DNA from: Deltaproteobacteria bacterium
Lineage (GTDB): Bacteria > Desulfobacterota > Deferrisomatia > Deferrisomatales > Deferrisomataceae
Length of the DNA: 8,750 nt
Direction of reading: 5' to 3'
Assembly: GCA_013152215.1 (NCBI GenBank)
Contig: JAADGT010000022.1
Location: forward strand, 1 to 8,750
This document shows positions 1 to 5,474 of this stretch, one piece after another. Within the stretch, counting starts at the first letter, position 1; each line of letters opens with the position of its first letter. A program made the translations under genes and the position numbers. The notes under the pieces are model-generated. The model saw only the letters and a list, made by a program, of their open reading frames with translations, searched no databases and was not told the DNA's origin.

Positions 1-201
1 CCCTTAGCTCGCCGCGCCCCCCGAACGTCCGGATCCCCTCCGGATTCCGAGGGTTCCGCTATCGTGGCCTGGATCGACGCGCAAGCGGCGGCATGAGAAG
101 GCGCGGCGATCGGATGCGGCACTCGCGCCCGGCCGGAACCAGGCCCCCACCCCGCACCCTGGCAATACCTTTGCAGGTCTTAGTAATACTATACCCCGGT
201 T
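1..201. other. Gene-free left edge downstream of the leftward operon
   Basis: No convincing coding frame is seen on either strand. The stretch holds a direct repeat of TCCGGAT (28-34 and 39-45) and an imperfect hairpin (31-57: GGA and CCCTC arms paired with GAGGG and TCC). Neither has a T-tract, so no intrinsic terminator for the leftward operon can be assigned. Its right end changes abruptly to AT-richer sequence (about 160-195) carrying the sigma-54 promoter listed separately. Confidence 0.5.
160..175 (+). promoter_or_regulatory. Sigma-54 (-24/-12) promoter, antisense to the methyltransferase gene
   Basis: The 16-mer TGGCAATACCTTTGCA matches the RpoN consensus (TGGCACG-N4-TTGCA) with both elements at the exact spacing: TGGCA at the -24 side and TTGCA at the -12 side. 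Counting the preceding C (Y) and the internal purine, only two of about 14 defined positions differ. It is followed by AT-rich sequence (TTAGTAATACTATA) in an otherwise GC-rich region. Transcription would start near 186 and run rightward, antisense into the gene whose stop codon is at 202-204. No rightward gene follows, so the product would be an antisense or small RNA, or the promoter is a relic. The motif is seen; activity is inferred. Confidence 0.55.
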
Positions 202-768
202 CTACGTCCGAAGCAGCAGGTACAGGGTTACCGCGTACAGGCCCAGCCAGGCCTGCCACTCCTTGTGCTTGCTCCACATGCGCCGGGCGTCGTAGGGGGC
301 CCGGTCCCCGGGGCCGGGCAGCCGGCGGGGAACGAACCGGGGCACCCGTCGGCAGTACTCGCGGAAGGCGTCGCCGTAACGCTCCAGCAGCACCCGCTCC
401 TCCTTGCGCACGAGGCCCCGGTACACCGGGATGAACGCAACGAGGAACAGCGGCACGAACCACCACCGCCCCCCCATGATCGAGACCCCGAGCCCGATCA
501 GGAAGCTGCCCGAGTAGAGGGGGTTGCGCACCAGCCCGTAGGGCCCGTGGGTGGTGAGCTGCTTCGTCTTGACGATCGTTCCGGAGGCCCAGGTCCGGAT
601 GGCCTCGCCCAGGAGCGCGATCCAGAACCCCCAGAACACGCTCTGCCGGGTGGGCTCGGCGAACAGCACGAACAGCGCGCCGGCCACGAACCCCCAGGTG
701 ACCCGCTTCTTCACGAACGTCCGGTAGAACCACGACGATTCGTCGACCCGACCGATGTCCTCGCTCAC
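202..768 (-). CDS. Isoprenylcysteine carboxyl methyltransferase-like (ICMT/PEMT family) membrane protein
   Basis: A 188-aa integral membrane protein. The family signature is clear: the GPYGLVRNPLYSG motif (residues 75-87) and the C-terminal EERVLLERYGDAFREY stretch (123-138), which in ICMT/PEMT-type methyltransferases form the S-adenosylmethionine and catalytic region. Hydrophobic segments lie at about 24-38, 44-54, 86-97 and 102-116, with a shorter one near 175-186. The start is taken as GTG at 768, which overlaps the preceding gene's stop (GTGA) and has AGGGAG 8 nt upstream; longer in-frame starts lie inside the glycosyltransferase gene. It is the last gene of the LPS-linked operon. Bacterial members methylate varied lipid or protein substrates, and the true substrate cannot be read from sequence. 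In this context a lipid or envelope substrate is plausible, which is inference. A strong sigma-54 site faces its 3' end. Confidence 0.85.
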   Translation of the reverse strand: MSEDIGRVDESSWFYRTFVKKRVTWGFVAGALFVLFAEPTRQSVFWGFWIALLGEAIRTWASGTIVKTKQLTTHGPYGLVRNPLYSGSFLIGLGVSIMGGRWWFVPLFLVAFIPVYRGLVRKEERVLLERYGDAFREYCRRVPRFVPRRLPGPGDRAPYDARRMWSKHKEWQAWLGLYAVTLYLLLRT

Positions 769-1928
769 CCCGTCTTCTCCCTGCGCGCCGCCCCGATCTG
801 ACGGCCGGCCGCCTCCAGAAGCTCCTCCCTGTCCACCCGCTCGTAGCACTTGACCGGTCGGTCGCAGGCCCGTTGCCAGCACGGCCGGCAGTCCACCCGG
901 GCCAGCACCGCCTCGCCCCGGCCGAAGAAGTCGATCTCCTGCTCGCAGGTGAGGCCGAACCAGGCCACCACCCGCTTGCCCAGCCCGATGGCCAGGTGCA
1001 TGCCCAGGGAGTCGCCCGTGATCACCACGTCGGCCAGGTCCATGTACTGGATGCCCCTCCGGAGCCCCTCGGTGCAGGGGGTCTCCAGCACCGGCGCCCG
1101 CGTCAGGCGGGCGATCTCCCGGTTGCGCTCCGCGTCCTCAGGCCCCCCCAGCAGGATGACCCGGATCCCGGGAAACCGGTCGACGAGCTCCTCGGCCAGC
1201 CGGGCCTGGTACTCCACCGGCAGCTTCTTGTAGGGGAACAGGGTGGAGCAGCCCGTGTTGAGCCCGACCACGACCTCGCCGCCGAGCCCCCAGGCCCGCC
1301 GCGTCCGCTCCACGAACGCGCGCTCCTCCGGGGCCAGCACGAGCACGTAGGGGTCCCGCCGGAACTCCAGCCCCATGGTCTCGGCCAGCATCTGCTGCTC
1401 GGTCTTCCGGTTCCGGTGGAACTTGAGTTCGTCGTCCAGCCCGGTCCAGTACTGATAACCGGCCTCAGGGGTCAGGGGCACGATGGCCCCGTGCTCGTTC
1501 ACCCCGAACCCCCGCCGCTCGGCCGCTTGCACCCGCTGGGCCAGGGCAGCGGAGCGGCGGGTCTTGTCCACGTTGAGCACCAGCTCGAACCGCCGCGGCT
1601 CCAGCTCCAGGACCGTGTCGGGCCCGTAGAGGAGCACCTCGTCCACGTAGGGGTTGTGCTCCAGGATCGGGGCCGCGTTCTTCAGGGTGACCCAGGAGAC
1701 GAAGCTCTGGGGATAGGCCCGCTTGAGGGCCGGGAGCAGCGCGGTGGTACGCACCACGTCGCCCATGGCGTCGAGGTTGATCAGCAGGATCCGGGTGCCC
1801 CGGGGGCGGTACTCCGGGCATCCGTCGCAGAGCCGGCGGAACCGGCAGGGCTTGTACCCGGTGAAGTACCGGCAGTCCGCGGCGTACGGCCCGAACCCCT
1901 CCACCACGGGCCACTCGGAACGGCTCAT
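765..1928 (-). CDS. Glycosyltransferase family 9 protein (ADP-heptose:LPS heptosyltransferase-like)
   Basis: A 387-aa GT-B fold transferase expected to add heptose, or a related sugar, to the LPS inner core at the cytoplasmic face of the inner membrane. Residues 45-69 (RILLINLDAMGDVVRTTALL...) are the classic GT9 N-terminal acceptor-side motif. GDSLGMHLAIGLGK (305-318) is the donor-binding loop. Before the catalytic core lies a cysteine cluster C19-x8-C28-x5-C34-x2-C37, and near the C-terminus a second one, C347-x2-C350-x4-C355-x5-C361. Four cysteines in each suggests metal binding, though this is unproven. The C-terminal cysteines recall those of many GT9 proteins; the N-terminal extension recalls a deltaproteobacterial subgroup (recollection, not a search). 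The start is ATG at 1928, overlapping the gmhB stop (ATGA). The upstream neighbour makes the heptose precursor, supporting a heptosyltransferase role; the position transferred to (WaaC- or WaaF-like) cannot be assigned. Confidence 0.9.
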   Translation of the reverse strand: MSRSEWPVVEGFGPYAADCRYFTGYKPCRFRRLCDGCPEYRPRGTRILLINLDAMGDVVRTTALLPALKRAYPQSFVSWVTLKNAAPILEHNPYVDEVLLYGPDTVLELEPRRFELVLNVDKTRRSAALAQRVQAAERRGFGVNEHGAIVPLTPEAGYQYWTGLDDELKFHRNRKTEQQMLAETMGLEFRRDPYVLVLAPEERAFVERTRRAWGLGGEVVVGLNTGCSTLFPYKKLPVEYQARLAEELVDRFPGIRVILLGGPEDAERNREIARLTRAPVLETPCTEGLRRGIQYMDLADVVITGDSLGMHLAIGLGKRVVAWFGLTCEQEIDFFGRGEAVLARVDCRPCWQRACDRPVKCYERVDREELLEAAGRQIGAARREKTG

Positions 1929-2485
1929 CTCGCATCCTCGGTCCGGTTCAGGATCTCCTCCACCGCGGCAGAGAGATCGTCCGCGACCACCTCGGGCCGC
2001 AGCCCCGTTCCCACGAGGGAGGCCTCGGTCTCTCGGCCGTACCCCGTGCGCACGAGGGCCGACCGGCACCCCGCACGACGTCCCAGCTCCACGTCCGAGG
2101 CCTTGTCGCCCACCACCCACGACCGGGCGAGGTCGATCCCCAGATCCCGGACGGCCCGGAGCACCAGGCCGGGGGCCGGCTTCCGGCAGCCGCACGGCCC
2201 CGTGAACTCCGGGTGGTGGGGGCACACGTACCAGGCATCCAGGCCTCCGGCGGCCGCGAGCCGGCGGTCGATCTCCCGGTGGACGCGCTCCACGAACCCC
2301 AGATCGAAGTACCCCCGGGCCACCCCGGACTGGTTCGTGACCCCCACGAGGGCGAACCCGGCCCGGCGTAGCCGGGCCAGCGCCCGGTCCACGCCGGGCA
2401 GCACCTCCAGGTCGACCAGGTCCGAGAGGTAGTCCGTCTCCCGGATCAGGGTTCCGTCCCGATCCAGGAACACGGCCGGCCTCAC
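1925..2485 (-). CDS. gmhB: D-glycero-D-manno-heptose 1,7-bisphosphate 7-phosphatase
   Basis: A 186-aa HAD-superfamily phosphatase, the usual GmhB length. It removes the 7-phosphate from heptose 1,7-bisphosphate in ADP-heptose synthesis, in the cytoplasm. Motif I is FLDRDGTLI (nucleophile D8, acid/base D10), motif II is GVTNQSG (48-54), and motif III/IV covers CRKPAPG (100-106, K102) and VGDKASD (125-131, D127/K128/D131). The GmhB zinc site is intact: C88-x-H90 and C98-x-C100. The start is GTG at 2485, overlapping the acyltransferase stop as GTGA; the coding frame is open further upstream but that stretch lies inside the neighbour. It feeds the GT9 enzyme encoded next. HisB-N phosphatases are close relatives, but the LPS neighbours favour GmhB. 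Confidence 0.93.
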   Translation of the reverse strand: MRPAVFLDRDGTLIRETDYLSDLVDLEVLPGVDRALARLRRAGFALVGVTNQSGVARGYFDLGFVERVHREIDRRLAAAGGLDAWYVCPHHPEFTGPCGCRKPAPGLVLRAVRDLGIDLARSWVVGDKASDVELGRRAGCRSALVRTGYGRETEASLVGTGLRPEVVADDLSAAVEEILNRTEDAR

Positions 2486-3372
2486 GGCGTCATTCCCTTC
2501 GGCAGCCGCCACCTTCGATGCACCCAGAACCACTGCTCGGGAACCCGGCGAACCGCCTCCTCGATCACCCGGTCGAACCGCCGGGTGAACTCCCGGATCC
2601 GCTGCTCGGGCGGCCCGTCCGGCGGAGGCTCCAGCGGAGGCTCGCACCACGCCACGTGGCCGGCCCCCTCCCTCCGGTCGAACGCGGGCAGCACGGGCGC
2701 CCCGGTGCGCAGGGCCAGGGTCGCCAGCCCCCGGTTCGTGGAGACCGGGCGTCCGAAGAACACGCTGGGCACCCCCTCCCGGGACAAGGCCCGCTGGTCC
2801 ATCAGAAACGCCACCAAGCCGCCCGAGCGCAGCGCCCGCAGCACCGGCCGCACCGCCTGGCGATGGGGGATCACCCGCCCGCCGAACCGCTCCCGCATCG
2901 AGCGGACCCACGCGTCGATCCGGGGGTTCCGGAGCCGACGCCCCACCGCGTGGAAGGGGTACCCCAACGCGGCCATGGCCAACCCCGCCAGCTCCCAGTT
3001 TCCCAGATGGGCGGTGAGCAGCAGCGCCCCCCGCCCCTCCTCCAGAACGCGGTCCAGGCGCTCGCGGCCCTCGAACCGGTACCGTGCCAGGAGGCTGTCG
3101 GGGGTCTCCGCAAACATCCCGCCGAACTCCACAGCCGTGGCCCCCAGGTGCTCGAAGTTCGCCACGGCGGTCCCGCGCACCCACTCCTCCGGCCGGTCCG
3201 GAAACGCCCGTGCCAGGTTCTGCTGGGCGATCCGCCGATGTCGGGGGTCCACCCCCCACCACAGGCGTCCCAGCCGGCGCCCCCACGTCAACCGGGTCTC
3301 CCAGGCAGCCCGCCCCGCCAGGGCGGCGCCCAGACGCACCAAGGCGTGTTCCAGGGGCTCGGCTACGCCCAC
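2482..3372 (-). CDS. Lipid A biosynthesis acyltransferase (LpxL/HtrB family)
   Basis: A 296-aa inner-membrane-associated acyltransferase that adds a secondary acyl chain to lipid A (or its Kdo-bearing precursor), using acyl-ACP in characterised relatives. The catalytic H-x4-E motif is AHLGNWE (H122, E127). Other family blocks are RNPRID (148-153), FLMDQR (189-194), VFFGRPVSTNRGLATLA (204-220) and the C-terminal PEQWFWVHRRWR (278-289). The length is normal. The start is taken as GTG at 3372 because AGAAGG lies 7 nt upstream. An in-frame GTG at 3378 overlaps the dgt stop (GTGA) but has that Shine-Dalgarno almost abutting it, so either is possible. The N-terminus is only moderately hydrophobic. 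It sits between dgt and gmhB and is translationally coupled to both. The acyl position (LpxL versus LpxM type) cannot be assigned. Confidence 0.9.
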   Translation of the reverse strand: MGVAEPLEHALVRLGAALAGRAAWETRLTWGRRLGRLWWGVDPRHRRIAQQNLARAFPDRPEEWVRGTAVANFEHLGATAVEFGGMFAETPDSLLARYRFEGRERLDRVLEEGRGALLLTAHLGNWELAGLAMAALGYPFHAVGRRLRNPRIDAWVRSMRERFGGRVIPHRQAVRPVLRALRSGGLVAFLMDQRALSREGVPSVFFGRPVSTNRGLATLALRTGAPVLPAFDRREGAGHVAWCEPPLEPPPDGPPEQRIREFTRRFDRVIEEAVRRVPEQWFWVHRRWRLPKGMTP

Positions 3373-3374
3373 CC

Positions 3375-4526
3375 TCACACCTTCTGGAACGGGTCGAACA
3401 GGCGGCGGTACTCCTCCAGGCAACTGCGGTCGGTCATGCCCGCGATCCGGTCGCACACCACCCGTTTCAGCCCTTCGCGCTCGGCCCGCTCCTGGTCGGC
3501 CCGGGACAGGAGCCCCCGGTTGTCCACGTAGGCGTGGAACAGCTCCGTGAGGAACCGCTCGGCCTTCACCCGCATCGCCTCCACCTTGGGATGACGGTAC
3601 AGCCGCTGGTAGAGGAACTCCTTGAGCTCCCGGTTCCGACGCTCCATCTCGGGCGAGCGAACCACGAGCCGCCGGCCGGCCCGCCGCACGTCGTCGAGGG
3701 TCTCGACCCCTGCCTCGGCCAGCGCCCGGGTCGTGGCCTCCACCACGTCCGACATCATGCGGCCGATCAGGTGGCTGATGGTCTGGTAGATCTCCCGCCG
3801 GCCGGAGATCCCGGGGAACTTCCGACGCACCCGCTCCCGGGTCTCGCGCCAGACCTCCACCCCGTCCAGCTCGTCCAGGGTGATGTAGCCCGCCTCCAAC
3901 CCGTCGTCGATGTCGTGATTGTTGTAGGCGATCTCGTCCGCAAGGTCGATCAGCTGGGCCTCGAGCGTGGGCTGAAGGTGGAGCTCATACTCCTCGAGCC
4001 CCTCCGTCAGGGGCCGGTCCCAGCTCGAGGCGTGTTTCACGATTCCCTCGCGCACCTCCCAGGTCAGGTTCAACCCCCGGAAGCCCGGGTAGCGCTCCTC
4101 GAGGCGGGTGACCACCCGCAGGCCCTGGAGGTTGTGCTCGAACCCCCCTTCGTCGGCGGCCAACCGATGGAGCACCTCCTCGCCCGTATGGCCGAAGGGG
4201 GTGTGGCCCAGGTCGTGGGCCAACGCCAGGGCCTCTGCCAGCTCCTCGTTCAGGCCCAGGCGCCGCGCCAGCCCCCGGGAGATCTGAGCCACCTCCAGGC
4301 TGTGGGTCAAGCGGGTCCGGTAGTAGTCGCCCTCGTGGTTCAGGAACACCTGGGTCTTGTACTCGAGCTTGCGGAACGCCTCGCAGTGGATGATCCGATC
4401 CCGGTCCCGCTCGAACGCCGGTCGGTCGTCCTTGAACGGCTCTTCGTGGGCCCGCCCCCGGCTCTGGGCGCTTCGGGCCGCATAGGGTGCCAGGTCGGGT
4501 CTCTCTCCGCGGCCGGTGCCGGCCAT
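3375..4526 (-). CDS. dgt: Deoxyguanosinetriphosphate triphosphohydrolase-like protein (HD domain)
   Basis: A 383-aa HD-domain dNTP triphosphohydrolase, which splits dNTPs to deoxynucleoside and triphosphate in the cytoplasm. The N-terminal segment FKDDRPAFERDRDRIIHCEAFRKLEYKTQVF (31-61; key residues R36, R40, R42, R44) is typical of the family. The metal-binding residues are visible as H75 (RTRLTHSLEV), H104-D105 (ALAHDLGHTPFGHTG) and D197 (DLADEIAY, followed by NNHDIDDG). The length matches the shorter dGTPase-like class rather than E. coli Dgt, which is about 505 aa, so substrate preference may be broader than dGTP. The start is ATG at 4526 with a perfect AAGGAGG 6 nt upstream. It is first in a five-gene LPS-linked operon whose members overlap; its stop overlaps the alternative start of the acyltransferase. 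Confidence 0.93.
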   Translation of the reverse strand: MAGTGRGERPDLAPYAARSAQSRGRAHEEPFKDDRPAFERDRDRIIHCEAFRKLEYKTQVFLNHEGDYYRTRLTHSLEVAQISRGLARRLGLNEELAEALALAHDLGHTPFGHTGEEVLHRLAADEGGFEHNLQGLRVVTRLEERYPGFRGLNLTWEVREGIVKHASSWDRPLTEGLEEYELHLQPTLEAQLIDLADEIAYNNHDIDDGLEAGYITLDELDGVEVWRETRERVRRKFPGISGRREIYQTISHLIGRMMSDVVEATTRALAEAGVETLDDVRRAGRRLVVRSPEMERRNRELKEFLYQRLYRHPKVEAMRVKAERFLTELFHAYVDNRGLLSRADQERAEREGLKRVVCDRIAGMTDRSCLEEYRRLFDPFQKV

Positions 4527-4568
4527 GCTCCGCCTCCTTCCCCCCCGCTGCCCCTCGGGCGGCGCGAT

Positions 4569-4597
4569 ACCCTAGCAGAGGCCCCGGCCCGGGGCAA
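4569..4597 (-). promoter_or_regulatory. Candidate sigma-70-type promoter for the dgt-LPS operon
   Basis: Reading leftward, TTGCCC (4597-4592) and TAGGGT (4574-4569) are separated by exactly 17 bp. The matches are 4/6 and 3/6 to consensus, so this is weak. It would give a leader of about 35 nt before the dgt ATG at 4526. The AT-rich island further upstream (4641-4685) could instead serve the operon. Confidence 0.25.
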
Positions 4598-4640
4598 CCG
4601 ACCTGGGTCGACCTCCCAGGCCCGTCACCCCCTTTCCCCT

Positions 4641-4685
4641 TCGCGTACAAATCGTATATTTTTGTGGCCCACTGTTACATTTTTC
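4641..4685 (+). promoter_or_regulatory. AT-rich island with candidate promoter for the binding-protein/kinase pair
   Basis: In a GC-rich setting this stretch is strikingly AT-rich. TATATT (4655-4660) is a 5/6 match to a -10 box; the region 16-17 bp upstream (TTTCCC, 4633-4638) is a poor -35, so an activator may be needed. Transcription would begin near 4667, about 34 nt before the ATG at 4701. An inverted repeat ACAAA (4647-4651) / TTTGT (4661-4665) brackets the -10 box and could be an operator. The gene's Shine-Dalgarno AGGAG (4690-4694) is well placed. Promoter and operator are inferred from sequence pattern only. Confidence 0.35.
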
Positions 4686-4700
4686 GCCCAGGAGAACGAG

Positions 4701-5471
4701 ATGGGTACACGCATCCTACTCATGGTTCTGGGGTGCCTGTGCGCCGCTTCCGCAGCGGCTCAGCCCCGACGGGTGCTGCGGGTGGGGGTGTTCGACCACC
4801 GGCCGTACATGGTGGTGGAGGGCCAGCAGGTGTCCGGTTTGGACGTGGATCTGGCCCGACTCGTGCTGGAGGAGGCAGGATACGGGGTGGAGTTCCGCAT
4901 CCGCCCCCCGGCCCGGGTGTTCCACGAGATCCGCACCGGCGAGCTCGACGTGCTCACCGGCCCCGCCCGCACCCCACAGAGGGCCGAGATCCTATGGTTC
5001 ACCTCCCCGATCCACGCCAAGGTGGCCCAGGTGTTCGGCCCCCCGGACCTGCGGCTCGACCGTCCCGAGGACCTCGAGAACCTCGGACGGCCGGTGGGAT
5101 TCATACGGGGGTTCACCTTCGGGGACCGCCTCGACGGGGTTCGGGACCGTCTACGCCAAAGGGGGTTGGCCGAGGAGGAGGCCTCGACCCGCACCAACGT
5201 CCACAAGCTGTTGGCGGCCCGGATCGCCGCCTTCGTGGACATGAGGGACCCCACCCTCCGGGAGATCGAGGCCCTCGGCCTGCAGGGCCGGGTGGTCCCG
5301 GTGGGTGAGCCGGTCTTCATGGGGTGGGCCCGCCTGGCTCTTTCCCGGAAGACCTGCTCCAGCGAGGATCTGAATCGGGTGGAGGCCGCCTTGCAAGCCC
5401 TCCGGGCGCGGGGAAGGATCCCACCGCTGCCGTCGTTCCCCGACTCCGCGGCCGAGAAATCGGAGCGCTGA
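4701..5471 (+). CDS. Periplasmic solute-binding protein, family 3 (transporter substrate-binding domain)
   Basis: A 256-aa secreted protein. A signal peptide is evident: MGTR followed by the hydrophobic ILLMVLGCLCAASAAA, with likely cleavage after A20 (A-x-A). The VLGC stretch is a weak lipobox, so lipoprotein anchoring cannot be excluded. The mature protein begins with the family-3 pattern VLRVGVFDHRPYM (25-37), then GLDVDLARLVLEEAGY (46-61), ELDVLTGPARTPQRAEILWFTSPI (81-104, with the ligand-contacting-type R94) and PVGFIRGFTF (131-140). Family-3 proteins bind amino acids or other small polar ligands; the ligand here is unknown. The start is ATG at 4701 with AGGAG 6 nt upstream. No ABC permease or ATPase genes are near. 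The next gene, 3 nt downstream, is a histidine kinase, so the protein probably presents ligand to the kinase rather than to a transporter (inference). Confidence 0.87.
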   Translation: MGTRILLMVLGCLCAASAAAQPRRVLRVGVFDHRPYMVVEGQQVSGLDVDLARLVLEEAGYGVEFRIRPPARVFHEIRTGELDVLTGPARTPQRAEILWFTSPIHAKVAQVFGPPDLRLDRPEDLENLGRPVGFIRGFTFGDRLDGVRDRLRQRGLAEEEASTRTNVHKLLAARIAAFVDMRDPTLREIEALGLQGRVVPVGEPVFMGWARLALSRKTCSSEDLNRVEAALQALRARGRIPPLPSFPDSAAEKSER

Positions 5472-5474
5472 ACC

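Noticed and set aside
31..57. Hairpin as terminator of the leftward operon
   Set aside because: The stem is imperfect and lacks a T-tract on the minus strand; it is far from the stop at 202.
873..2432. A 519-codon plus-strand open frame
   Set aside because: It is antisense to the GT9 and gmhB genes, whose frames hold conserved catalytic motifs; this one has no recognisable domain.
4664..4680. TGGCCCACTGTTACA as a sigma-54 promoter
   Set aside because: The GG and second element are one base too close and the -12 GC is missing (AC instead).
3084..5471. A 795-codon open frame on the plus strand
   Set aside because: Its first two-thirds is antisense to dgt and the acyltransferase, with low-complexity Pro/Arg/Gly composition. 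Only the part from ATG 4701 (signal peptide and binding-protein motifs) is real.
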